From positions 19,807,001-19,871,000 of the forward strand of contig CM065385.1 of assembly GCA_033060915.1 (NCBI GenBank): DNA of 64,000 nt. Direction: 5' to 3'. This document shows, piece after piece, positions 32,201-44,278 of the stretch. Below the pieces are notes generated by a model that searched no databases, was not told the origin of the DNA, and saw only the letters and a program-made list of their open reading frames with translations. Position 1 is the first letter of the stretch; each line of letters begins with the position of its first letter. The DNA comes from Euryodendron excelsum (lineage: Eukaryota > Streptophyta > Magnoliopsida > Ericales > Pentaphylacaceae). Both the position numbers and the translations under genes were made by a program.

Positions 32201-33867
32201 TAGTAGGCTTCAAGGTTCTAATTTGAAGACCCCTTTCAAATAATCTTTCAAAAACTATGTGCATGACACATTTTCAAAGGCATCTTACTCTCTTGAAATT
32301 TTAAAAATCAACTCCAAAGCCTTTTCAAATATCTTTACATTCAAAAAGCGTCTCTAAGAAGTTATTTTAAACTTGTCTCAACAAGAAGGGCTAGACACTT
32401 AACATTTTTTCGAAAACTACTTTTAAAATGTTCTAAAAAACTCACAACTCTAAAGTGTCCCTAACCTTTTATGGTTAGGAATGCCAAGGAAAGGTGATAC
32501 ATTAAATACAACTCTTAAGGTTACTCACATTAGGGTTCCAAATCCCTAAGTGTTTTCAAAAACTCTATTCAAAAGTGACTTTCAAACATCGCATTCTTGA
32601 AACAACCCTAACCCATCCATGGTTAAGATTGTTCAAGTATAAGTGAGATACTCAAGAAGGGTTCTATAACCCTAAAGTTTTAAAAATAAAAAAAGAAGTT
32701 TCTAGCCTATTCTCCAAACATGCTTTTCAAAACTCATAGCCCTAAAGGAGTTTAGTTCTTCAATGACTAAACCCTTAAATGTGATGAAACATCAAACATG
32801 CCTTTCATAAGGTATTCAAAAATTACTTTCAAAAGCATTTCGAAGACAAGTTCATAAGAGCATTTCCACGTCAAAGTCCACCTCCAAAGTTTTCAAAACA
32901 AGACTTCAATGCACTTTCAAAACTCTTTTGAGTTGTATCCAAAAACATTTCAAAACAGTTCAAAATCCCATTTCAAGAGCACTTTAAAAAACCTTCAAGT
33001 TCTATTCCAAAAGCACTCCAACATCCGATTTTAAATCAAAATTCTCAAGTCCTCTTTTTTCAAAGACCACAAAATGTCTTCCAACCTTTCCAAAGACCTT
33101 AAAGTGTCTTCAAACATTTCAAAGGCCCTAATGCGTCTATTTTCCATCGGGCTCTTGCCTGAACTACGAATGACCTGATTCTTGCCAAATGAGATATGTA
33201 GGTAACCTAAAATGGTATGGTTATAACTCTTATTTCTACCCAAGTTCCCTTTCCAAAACTTTCCATCCATTCAAGATTTCTCTTTCGAATTCCATTAAAC
33301 TACCATATTATTTAAACATTTTTCCCAAGACTTGTATCATGCATCATTCATCCAAAAAGTGATGACCAAACCCCATTTTCAAAACTCTAAAGTGGATATT
33401 AAGTGGATAATGGTAATCAATTATTCTAGTGAGTGAACAAATGGTGATTGGACATGTAGGTACCGAAAGGGCAGGTAGGGTGATGATCTTAGAATATCTT
33501 TCCTACGCGTAACTAATCTTCGGACCATAGATTTCTATTTTTAAGAGACCAAAATAGAGTTATTTTCAAAAAGGGCTTCAAATTTTCCAAAAGGGTGCCA
33601 AGCAACCTATCTTCTTAAAAAGCCTCTCTCGATGGTGTTTTCTAAAATCTTTTTTTAAAACCCCAAGTGTAATCTCCGGATTATACTTAGTTTTAAGTGA
33701 CCTAACTCACCTTAACCAAGTTAGGTGGTGACTCCTATTTTTCTAAAAACCCTTAATCAAACCAATTTCAAGTTCAAACCTATCCTTCTATGAGGATGAG
33801 TTCTAATGACAGAGTTTCGTGTTTTTGCTCGAATCGAAAGGACTTGATCAAAAATTGAGGCGCGACA

Positions 33868-35697
33868 TATCTAATGCAAAGTCCACGACAAAGAACTCTT
33901 TTTTAGTTGTGGTATAGTTCAATTAGGCCTCATTAAGGGATTTGCTAGCATAATATATAACATGGGATTTCTTATCCACCCTTTGCCCTAAAACAACCCC
34001 AATCGCATAATCACTTACATCACACATGAACTCGAAAGGTAAAGACCAATCGTGTGATTGAATAATAGGTGCAGTGGTCAAAAGCCCTTTGAGCTTCTCA
34101 AAAGCTCTTTGCCAAGAAGATGTCCAATAAAAAGGAACATCTTGTAACAATAGATGGCACAAAGGACGAGATATTGCACTAAACCCTTTAATGAACCACC
34201 AGTAGAAACTGTCATACCCAAGAAAAGATCTAATATCCTTAACATTCCTAGGGGTAGGGAGTTTTTGAATCAATTCTACTTTGGCCTTATCAACCTCTAT
34301 CCCGTTACTGGACACTATATGTCCAAGAATTATAACTTGTGTCACCATGAAGTGACACTTCTCCTAATTGAGCACTAAATTGCTCTCCTCACATCTCTTT
34401 AACACCTTTCCAACATGTATCAAAAGTATCTCCATAAACTAAAAAATCATCCATGAAGACCTCTAAAAATCTCTCAACTATATCACTAAAGATAGACATC
34501 ATGCACCTTTTAAAGGTGGCTGATGCATTGCATAAGCCAAAGGGCATTCTCCTATAAGCATAGGTGCCAAAAAGGCACGTGAAGGTAGTCTTATCTTAGT
34601 CTTCTAGGGCGACTTCTATCTTGTTGTAGCTGGAATACCCATCAAGGAAATAATAGAAAGCTCAGCCGGCCACTCGTTCAAGGACTTGGTCTAAAAAAGG
34701 GAGTGAAAAGTGGTCCTTCCGAGTTGATGCATTCAATTTATGGCAGTCTATACACATTCGCCACCCAGTTTGTATCCTAGTAGAAACTAGTTCATTAAGC
34801 TCATTCTGAACTACTGTGACACCGGACTTCTTAGGAACCACTTGGGTTGGACTAACCCACCTAGAATCATAGATAGGGTATATAATACCCACATTTGAGA
34901 AGCTTCAGTACTTCCCCTCTCATAACCTCTTTCCTGTAGGGTTCAAGCATTTTTACATTTAACGCACAAGCTTAGACTCATCCTCAAGATATATACGATG
35001 AGTACACATAAGAGGACTTATGCCATAGAGGTTCGCTATAGTCTAATATAAGGCCTTTCTATGATCCTTAAGTACTTTCAATAATGAAACCTCTTGGCCT
35101 TCAGACAGGCTATAGGATATGACAACTAGGTAAGACTCACTTTCACTTAAGAATGCATACTTTAAAGTAAATGTTAAAGGTTTTCTCTCTAATGTGGGTG
35201 GTTGATTCTCACTAAGAACCGACTTAATAACACTAGGGGCCAAGGTCTCAAAAGAAGGGGTCCATTGACCCTCTTGCATGCATGACTCACTCCCTTCCCC
35301 AACTCGAGATAGGTTCGTATAACTTTCAATTTCACCTTCCAATTGGTCATTAAGCTCACTACAAACAAGATCCCTCTTAATAGGGTCATCAAAGAATTCA
35401 TAATCGACGTGCTCTTAGACAGTAGACTCTATGAAGTTTATCCCCTTTACATCTTCTAAATCCCCTATGTGTTTACCCATCGTGAATATGTTCATCTTTA
35501 TGGTCATTCTCCTGAAAGACATTTTTAACAATCTATTCCTACAATAGATGATGGCATTAGCAGTGGCTAGGAATGGTCGTCCTAAGATAACAGAAATATG
35601 CCGCTTAGCATTAGTGGTTTCAACAGGTTGGTGTTTAACATAATAAAGTCCACGAGTAGTACACATTGTCTATTTGAATGAGAACAAACTAAAAAAT
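33868..35697 (-). pseudogene. Athila-type (Ty3/gypsy) pol fragment: protease to RNase H
   Basis: Read right to left. A protease-end segment at 35666-35415 has ISVILGRPFLATANAIIYCR, a hallmark of Athila aspartic protease regions. The linker at 35342-35043 has KYAFLSESESYLVVI and EGQEVSLLKVLKDHRKA. Reverse transcriptase follows: WVSPTQVVPKKSG near 34860, MPFGLCNASATF near 34540 and the catalytic FMDD box near 34460 (usual YxDD variant). GHIVSSNGIEVDKAKVE near 34330 and the RNase H start (YYASKSLNEA, then NYTTTKKEFF) run to 33870, where LTR B2 cuts it off. Several stops and frameshifts make it non-functional. On the right it is interrupted at 35698 by a chromovirus LTR. No envelope-like gene is visible because the 3' part is missing. 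Confidence 0.9.
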
Positions 35698-38600
35698 TGT
35701 CACACCCCGATATTTTTTCACCCGAGAATATACTGGAGCGTGAATGATAAATACAATTAAAGTAATGGATTATAGACTAAATAAAGTAAATTAGTTGATA
35801 TCTAGCCCAATATAACTACTACTCCAAAATAATAATAGTAAATCATGGGTCCACCCCGATAGAAGTCAAAACATTATACTGGATACTGATTACACAACTA
35901 GGTCCTCAATATCTAAGGCCCATTACGACTAGCATTGTTATCATAAGTTGTGCCGTGTATATATTCGTTTCTTGATCAGCGGTTCAGCCCGACATAATTA
36001 TTCCTAAGACATGTCAGCTCAATTCCTGTTGTTTGGAATGTTTATCCATGAACGGGGTGAGTTGTCAAACTCAGTAAGAAATATATCTAACAATTACAAT
36101 ATAAATACTTTTCAATATAAGATGTAAAGAGATAACGATCTATAATAAAATATTCCAGTTCAAAAGCAATTCTTTCATCCGATACAATATCAATTTCGCA
36201 GTATGCCATATCAAATGATATCAAACTTTGAATCTTATGAGATTATTTAATCTTTAGGTACTTTTGTAATTTAACAGATCTCTCATCGTTGCGCCGGAGG
36301 TTTCCACACTTATAACACCCTTGCCAACCACATCGGTCCCAAAAGGCGAGACCCCTTCTTCCTCTTCACACCTACATGCCGGAAGGAATCCACCCTTGTA
36401 ACTTCCATTGCAAACCACTCAAGTGCGGATGGCGAGAATGTCACCACTTTACAGCTCGGTTGACTAGGATCTTATCAATATATGTATGTAAATATAACTC
36501 CTCTCCTCTACATAGGGAGTATGACCTTATACCACCTTACCATATACCCATCTCTTTTAAATATTAAGCAGTTAATTTAAGATTTATAATAGTTAGAAAA
36601 TCATTATCGTTATCTCAGTTTATGCATTTTTACAATAATAAAGACAAGACAAAAAAATACATTTATAAAGAAACATTATTGAACTTTGTAAAATTGAAAT
36701 AATTTTTTTAACAGTTATACTATCATCGAAATAGAGGGTATGAATCCCCTACTTGAAATTAGATTCAATTTAGTTGTTCCATGTTATTGTCTCATTTTGC
36801 GTGCAAGTTGTAATTACGTCATCGCTTGTAATATTATTTAGAACTAAGTTAGCATATATGAATCCAAGACTTTCCCATTGTGTTTCCTAAGTCCCATGTG
36901 TCCAGTATTGGTTAACTTAGTCCTACAGTTGTTCTGATATAAAACGAGCAATTTCTGCGTCGTCTTAAGTTGTAAAATCTGTCCATTTCTAGTACAAATT
37001 ACTAAAATATATTTATTTATATATTTAAGGTGTTTATACTTATTTTGAAATCCTAATGTCAATTTTTGTCAAAATAAAGTCAAGTTAAATAGACATATCA
37101 AAGAGTATTTCACAAAATTTGGAATTGTTTAATGTAAGCTTACGAAGTTATGCCCAGAATATTAGGTCTGTATCAGTTTTGGCAGATTAGATGACTTAGA
37201 GAATTTTGATACTTTTAAGCTCTTACATTGCATTGGGAACGTAATTGAGGTTATCATATGGCATGTTTAATGCATGATTTTTGTTCTATGGTTTATTTTG
37301 GGTGTCTCTATTATATTCGATTATTTTGCGGAATTATATATTGAGTTTCCTAAACTAACACGGTTATGGTAATAGGAGCTAACGGAGAGCAAGATCCTTC
37401 AACATCAATTAAGAAGTGATATTCGGCGTAGTGTGTATACGGTGACAGGTGGGGTTTTTGGGATAATCTTATTCATATTGAATGAATTAATTGTTTTCTA
37501 TATGTATGGTGGTGGTGAATAATATTGTATGCCTTGGATTGCACTGGAAAGAGTTAACCACAGTGGTTTAACCAAGGCTTAGTCACGGTAGACTAGCTTA
37601 GGGGTGCCACGGTGGGCATTCCTTGATAACACACCATCGATATATTGGGCCAACATTATCTAAAATTGCGCGCACATGTGGGTGATACATTCATTGCATT
37701 GAGACATCCATGATATATATATATATATATTAATCATTTATACCTGTCTGTATTGTGGTGTTTATTATCATTCTCTATGAATTTGTTTATCTACCGTGAG
37801 TACATTGACTTTTAGCTCACGCTCACACAATCCTTTTTGATAGGTGAGCAATGGATGGAGTTCGATTCACTGCAGTTTTGGTTCCTGCCGTGGTGGCATT
37901 CATGTCGGTATCAAGATGTCAAGTCCTGGGACTTGGGAGAGCTCTATTGTCTTACTTTCAGTTTCTTGGTTGTATTTTATATGGAATGTTGGGTCTTGGT
38001 GTTATGCTTTGTATTAACGTGATATAATGGTTGAGAATTTTGAGAGGATGTTGATTATTTTCCTGTTGGTAATGTATCTATGATTTATGGTTTCCTTTGA
38101 TGTATCTTGGAGAGTTTATTATATTTTTCATATTGTACTGTTTATCTAGTATATTCCGCTGTATTCTTTTATTTTTGAGTATGTGTTGAGGTGTCATTCA
38201 CAGGTACAGTAACCTGTGCGATCACACATCTCCTAACATGACATAATTAATGTCTAATTGGGTTAAAGGCATGACAAGTTTGCCCTTTTTTAGGTAACAG
38301 TGTCAAAATGATCATTTTGCTTCTAAGAGTAAAAAAATTTTTAAATTTGATTTAGATGATAGGAATATCCCAAATCTCTAGAGTATTTTTAATAGTGTAT
38401 AAAAATAATTTTTAAATATTCTTAACTCTTTAAAAATTATTTTTATGATTTTTCTTTGATAAAACACTAGTAAATTCAAGAAAAATACTTTTGGGTGTTA
38501 TACAAATACCAAACCAATTTTAAACTGTTTATTATATTAAACTATGAATTTTAAAGAAACACTGGGGTCCATAGGGTGGCCCACGCGCCCTCACGTGCCT

Positions 38601-39426
38601 CCACCTGAGAGGGGTTGTGAATCCCACCTTTCTTCTCTAATGACTTGGGTTTGCTGCCCTGGCGACCTAGTTGCCTTCTAACGGTCATAACTTTCACATT
38701 TTAACTCTAAATGATGCAAGGTTAGTGGCATTGGAAACTAAACTTGAAGACCTTTCATTTGGCACTAGCGTCACAGCCCGCCATGGCCGGTGGCCAGAGA
38801 AAAACTCCAGCGAAGTGGATATTCTTCGCTGATGTAGTACTATGACATATAATTCTATTTATTTTGGATTTTTCGGTCATCCCTAACCACCCTCAAGTGC
38901 ACAAAACTTCTCCACACACTTTCTAGACCATGGAAAAGCCTTGGATTTCGCCAGAAAAGTGCTAAATCCGGTCACCCAATGCATTTTAGCCGATAAGCTC
39001 AAAAATGATAATCCGGCCATAACGTTTTACTCAAACGACTTGAGACCTTCAAACCTGGTTTCTACCTATATTTTTCAGTCTAGAACATTTCTAAATTGGT
39101 CTCACACCTTGCCGTTTCACAGAGAGAAATCTCTTCCAAGCCCTCTTCCATCAATGGCCATTAATGGAGCTTGGTTTTCAAATTATTTCTACCCCACTTC
39201 CAGCCCTCTAACCCCATGAAATGCAATCAAAATAACTTAGAGATGGTGTAGGATAGTTACCCTTAATGTCCCAAAGGTTGGGGAGAAAGATTAGCCTCCT
39301 TCTCCTTCTCCCTCCCTCTCTTTCTTTCTCTTTCTCTCTCTCTCTTTCTCTCTTCTTCTTCCTCTCTATCTCTCTAAAATTTTCTACAGATTTTTGATAC
39401 ATAGATGCATATAGAAGAAGTCTCTC

Positions 39427-39473
<47 letters not shown>

Positions 39474-40144
39474 ATTCCATCCTACATTTTATGCATGAAA
39501 ATGGAGATTTTAGTACCTAGTTTGTCCCCTCCATGTAGACCCCTAATAAATCAATGGTCTTGAGTGATCCAAGTGTCATTACAAGATATGTTCTTGAATT
39601 TCTAGAAGACTACACAAGAGTAGTTTGGTCTTTGCTTAATTACTTAATTCAAGAAATTAGAATTGGTCAATCATGCATTTTCTTAATAATTTCATATTTA
39701 GTTATGTAGATAGATATTTTGAAACTTTTTTCCTCTTTCCTAGTTTGCCCTTTCTTTACATTCCAACCATATAGCTAACCTAGTTAGGTTTTTAGTTAGT
39801 TTCTAACTTGGTTGGCTTACAACCAATGAGGTCTTGACACTTCATCAATTTTATTGCAAGAATTAGTTAGCTTATCTAATTATTCTTAACTCATTGATTT
39901 ATTAAATTATAACTCAATTTATGTATTGTTAAAAGATGTTTAAAATCATAAGTATTCAACTACTATTAATTTCATGACTTCTACTTATATTATTTTCATA
40001 ATTTATGTTATTTAATTAATCACAAGTTTATTTCAACAATACAAGTAATTAACATAAATATTTTAATTATCAAGAACAAAGAGATTTTATTGTGAAAAGT
40101 TTGGCTCGGTCTACATTTGGGTAGTGGATTTTGCAGTTGTTACA
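35698..40144 (-). mobile_element. Probable 3' LTR of a Tekay/Del chromovirus
   Basis: Bounded on minus by TGTAACAACTGC (40144) and CGGGGTGTGACA (35698), next to the chromovirus pol end and a degraded polypurine stretch (ATGTTATGGGGTTAGAT). At 4447 bp it is long for this lineage, so a nested insertion cannot be excluded; I could not find internal borders. No protein-coding region is supported. It contains an (AT)n run at 37712-37732 and (CT)n tracts at 39288-39370 and 39430-39470. Confidence 0.55.
39288..39471 (+). repeat. CT-rich microsatellite tracts
   Basis: An interrupted CTCTCTTTCTC tract at 39288-39370 and a purer (CT)n from about 39430 to 39470. Open frames here (arginine/glutamate-rich on minus) are composition artefacts. 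Confidence 0.85.
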
Positions 40145-42025
40145 ATCTAACCCCATAACATTAAGTTTCGTCCTCGAAACTTAGACAAATAGTTTGGGGT
40201 ATTTAGATCTTATCTCAGCTTTTGTTTCCTAGGTTGCTTCTTCCATTCCATGATGTTGCCATAACACTTTCACTAATGATATCACTTTGTTCCTTAACAC
40301 TTGTTCCCGAGTGTCCAATATTTGCACATATCGCTCTTCATAGGTAGCATCATCCTGGACTTGAATGTCATGCCAGCTAATTACGCGTGTGGGGTTTGAT
40401 ATGTATTGGTGCAACATTGACACGTGAAAAACATTATGTGCCTAGATGACATGTGGTGGTAAGTTAAGTTGATAAGCCACTTCACTTACACGTTTAACTA
40501 TCTCGAATGATCCCATATATCTTGGTGCTAACTTTCCATTCTTCCCAAATCAAATTGTTCCCTTCCTGGGCGTGACTTTGAGAAATACCCAATATCCTTT
40601 TACGAATCCAAGGGTCGCTTTCTTTGATCTACATAGCTTTTTTGCCAACTTTGCGCAGTGCACAATCGATTTGTAATGATTCAAACCTTCTCGGTTGTTT
40701 TTTGTACAAGATCTGGCCCGTAGGGTTGCCTTTCTCCCTTTTTGAGCCAACAATTTGGGGATCTATAGGGTCTTTCGTATAATGCTTCGTATAGAGCCAT
40801 CCCTATGCTCGCTTGATAACTATTGTTGTAAGAAAATTCCACTAAAGGTAAATGCTCAAACTAACTTTCGTGAAAGTCTAGAACGCATGCTCTTAACATA
40901 TCTTCCAATGTTTGAATTGTCCGTTCAGATTGTCCATTGGTTTATAGGTGGTACGCTTTGCTCATCTTCAATTGTGTCCCGAATGCTCTTTGGAGACTTT
41001 TCCAAAATTCAGATACGAAGCGAGAGTCTCTATCAGACACGATCAACATGGGTACTCTATGTAACCGAATGATTTCCTTAATGTATAGATGCTTAGTGTA
41101 TTCAATGAAGCGGTCTTTCTAATTGGTAGGAAATGAGCAGACTTAGTAAGTCGATCCACTATAACCCAAATACAGTCATAATTGTTTTGGATCTTTGGCA
41201 TTCCAAACACAAAGTCCATAGTGATGTAGTCCCACTTCCATTCGGCGATCGATAATGGCTATAAAAGTCCTCCTAGCCTCTGATGTTCCGCTTTCACTTG
41301 CTGTCATGTTAGACATCTTGCTACAAAGTTTGTGACGTCATTCTTCATTCCCTTCTAGTAGTATAGGTGCTTTAAATCATGGTACATCTTGGTGCTTCCA
41401 GGATCAATGGTGAATTTCATTTGATGTGCTTTAGCCAAAATCTCTATTCGTAGCACAGCTTGGTTTACTGCTAATAGCCTATCCTTGTATTGCAAGCTCC
41501 CGTCAGAATAAATAGCCCATCCTACCTCTCCATCCCCTCGTTCAACTTCTGCTCGAACAACTAGTGCTTCTGGGTCCTCCGTTTGTGCTTCGACTACTCG
41601 TTGTAGGCTGAATGGTGACGTTGTATAGGTAAATTTGTGAATCATACGTGCCTATTTGTAGGTCGAAATCCTCTAATGCTTTTCTCATTTTCCATGGACC
41701 AAGGACTAGATAACTCATGTTGGCTTGGTTCTTCTTACTTAACACATCCGCAACTACATTGGCTTTCCTTAGATGATACTGCAAGGTAAAATCGCAGTCT
41801 TCTAAGTATTTAACCCATCTTCATTGTTGCAAATTCAAGTCTTTCCGAGTCATGATGTACTTTAGGATTTTGTGGTCGGTGAAAATCTCAAACTTCTCAC
41901 CATATAAGTAACATTTCCATGTCTTCAAGGCAAAAGTGATTGCTGCCAACTCTAAGTCATGTGTTGGGTAATTCACCTCGTGCCTCTTCAACTGTCGTGA
42001 TCCACATGCAACTACCCGTCCATCT
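40145..42025 (-). pseudogene. Tekay/Del chromovirus pol 3' half: RNase H, integrase, chromodomain
   Basis: Read right to left. RNase H begins at the break at 42025 with [20 protein letters not shown], then [29 protein letters not shown] and YHLRKANVVADVLSKK (about 41784-41735). Integrase has the ILAKAHQMKFTIDPGSTKMY N-terminal zinc-region block (about 41455-41395), the first catalytic aspartate in DYITMDFVFGMPK (about 41230), DRLTKSAHFLPIR, and the second in SDRDSRF (about 41035). The C-terminus has HVSMLHQYI near 40430, then a chromodomain-like segment with YEERYVQILDTREQ and LVKVLWQHHGMEEATWE-like residues, ending around YPKLF (about 40195). At least five stops or shifts break it. Reverse transcriptase is lost because a Copia LTR is inserted at 42026. 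In living relatives the chromodomain guides integration to heterochromatin. Confidence 0.9.
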
Positions 42026-42620
42026 TGTTGGCCCTAAAGGCAACCCAAGAGGGAGGGGGCGTGTGAATTGGGTTTTTAAAAACTAATTGCAATTAAGATA
42101 AATTAAAACTAATTTAGTGAATGTAACAGTAACTCAAGTGTATGCAATGCAATATAATCAATCAAGAAAGGAAAGGAAAGCACAAAAAGAGACACCAATA
42201 AGAATTATCGATGTTTAACCACAACTTGTAGTCTATGTCCTCACCCCAAGATCTCCTTGAAGTTTTCTTCCACTATGCAATCTCCGATTACAACGTAGAA
42301 GCTAGTTGAAGTGCCTAGCTCACTCTCCTTGAAGCTTACACCCAAGCTTCAATGCTACGAGAGTTTTGTCTAAGCTCTCTCAAACTTACAAGCGTTTTTC
42401 TTTTACAAGAGAACACTCAAAATCTCACTCACAAGTGTATAAAAGATTTATAATTGAAGTACACACTCTCTATGAAGAGTAGATGAGAAAATGAATACCT
42501 CACTTAATGCTAAGTATTGAAGTCAAAGAGAATTTTTAGTAGGTGTAAGAATTGTCAGCTCTGGATGATTAAAAGGTGGAATAATCTTGTATCTCTTGTT
42601 CATAAATGCATTTGGAGGCT

Positions 42621-42630
42621 TGTATATATA
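42621..42630 (-). promoter_or_regulatory. TATA box of the Copia LTR
   Basis: Minus strand GGCTATATATACAAGCC. It lies about 100 bp downstream of the palindrome cluster. Confidence 0.65.
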
Positions 42631-42727
42631 GCCCTGAATTGATTTCACCCGTTAGAGGTAGTTAGAGCTTTATTAAATGCACGCCCAGTTCAATATAATG
42701 TTTAAAAATATAGCCGTTAGTCCCCAA

Positions 42728-42877
42728 GTGTCGACACATGACTTCATGTGTCAACATATCAAGCCTGTATTCTTCAGAAGTTGCTATCGGTCTCCATGTG
42801 TCGACACTTAATCATCCATTATTCAAACATTGGCCTTTGTCCTTATGTGTCGACACGTCAAACCTATGTGTTGACAC
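42728..42877 (-). promoter_or_regulatory. Four GTGTCGACAC palindromes upstream of the Copia TATA
   Basis: Perfect copies at 42728-42737, 42798-42807 and 42847-42856, and a one-mismatch copy (GTGTTGACAC) at 42868-42877. The first is followed by an inverted partner (ACACATGA, CT, TCATGTGT). Repeated palindromes upstream of the TATA box are a known feature of Sirevirus LTRs. Confidence 0.75.
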
Positions 42878-43477
42878 ATTACCCAAAAAATGTCTTATGC
42901 TATCCTTTGAACAATCTCAGCTTTAAAAACACTTCAAAACTTCAAGAAATCTTCTCTTTAGGGTATAGTGATTTTTCAAGGCTTTTAATCTAGTGCGGTC
43001 ATTCAATAAAGTATTCAATTCAATTTGGATTGAACTCATTTTGATTTCTTCAAAAACTTTTCTTGGATACTTCATAGAGTCTTTGCACACACGTTGAATT
43101 CTCTTTTAAACACCTTCAATCTCTTTGAATTCATATCAACTTCATAGAGTCTTTATAGGCTTAATGAATTCTTCTTTTGAGCCCCTTCAATCTCCTCGAA
43201 TTCACGTCAACTTCATTGAGTCTTGATATGCTTAATGAATTCTCCTTTTGAGCACATTTAATCTCTTCGAATTCACATAATTGGTTTGACATTTGAATAG
43301 GTGTCATTGTTCTGTTTTGGTGCATTACTCGATCCTTGAGTTGTTGAGCATTCATTTTGACATTCATTATACTTTAGGTGCAAAATATATTTACTCATTG
43401 AACTGCACATTAATTAAAATCATTAGCAAACTAACACAATGTTTAGTTATCATCAAAATCAAGGCGTGGAGTCAACA

Positions 43478-44278
43478 ATCTCCCCCTTTTTGATGATGAC
43501 AAAATCTTTACAAAAATAGGTGTAAGATTTAATGAAATAAGTAGAGTCATGAGATAAGTAGAGTCGCATTTCATACTATGAAAAAGCTCCCTCTCTGTTT
43601 TGCAACTGGTGCTTCTAAGAAGAATGTACTTTCTTTTTGTTCTTTTGTCAAAAACATTCCTTGAAGAGTTGTTATTAAAATATTGTTTTATTAAAGCAAT
43701 TCCAAAATTAAATGGAGGGAGAATTTTCCTTTATCATTTTACTCCCCCTAAGAATATGCTTTATAAGTCTTTATATAAACCATTTTACCATTCATCATCA
43801 TTCAATGTAATTAAGAAGTCCATTCTCATTTTGTGTCCATTCTTCTCCCCATTCTTCTCATTTTAAGTCCATTATTCTCCCCAGTTTATTTCAATTCTTT
43901 TCCCCCTTTTTGTCAATTCATCAAAAAGAGAAAGAAATATTGAAAACAAAGACAGGTACAATACCAAAAAAATCTTATAAAAAGATAATTTATAGAAACA
44001 GGGCAACAATCATCAAGCATAACATTCAATCATCAAGGCCTCAAACTACAACAACAGGGTTATATTTCATTCACAAACGTCATTACAAAAGATGAGTCAA
44101 TGATCATTCAAAAAATATTACAAAAGAAATTGTTTTTGAGGATGACATTCCATCCTTTAACAAAAATGCAAACAGATGCAAAAATGAAAATACAAATGGG
44201 AAGGAGAGAGAAGGGATATGGAGAGGAGAGGTCAGTGGGGAGAGGCTGGTGGTGAGGGGGTTAGGACAAGGGGGTCAC
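43478..44278 (-). mobile_element. Copia 3' internal region with polypurine tract
   Basis: Starts with the PPT (43478-43497) and continues as AT-rich 3' untranslated-type sequence with a purine-rich end near 44200-44275. No pol motif was recognised. It ends at 44278 where Tat LTR A4 is inserted (left flank GTCAC). Confidence 0.6.

Larger units (their letters stand above)
29074..33867 (+). mobile_element. Long terminal repeat B2 (subtype B, plus orientation), left end missing
   Basis: Reverse-complement counterpart of LTR B1 over most of its length: same roughly 200-bp duplication (29640-30060), palindromes (30333-30395), AACC-rich array (31840-32200) and U5 with CACCTTAACCAAGTTAGGTG, ending GAGGCGCGACA at 33867. 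The TGTAAGCACCC start is not found; the LTR remnant joins instead. No primer site follows the right end, where Athila pol begins. It is a solo or truncated LTR that landed in Athila. Confidence 0.8.
42026..43477 (-). mobile_element. Copia LTR (Sirevirus-like), 3' LTR
   Basis: A 1452-bp LTR reading TGTTGACTCCACGCC (43477) to GGGCCAACA (42026) on minus, preceded by the purine-rich tract CATCAAAAAGGGGGAGAT. It is inserted in chromovirus pol (left flank CATCT). U3 has four GTGTCGACAC-type palindromes at 42728-42877; a TATATATAC box lies at 42621-42630. The family is inferred from the LTR ends and tract, since no coding region is in the window. Confidence 0.7.

Noticed and set aside
35698..40144. 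Host gene between the Athila and chromovirus fragments
   Set aside because: No coding pattern over more than 92 codons, and the borders fit an LTR; a nested insertion remains possible.
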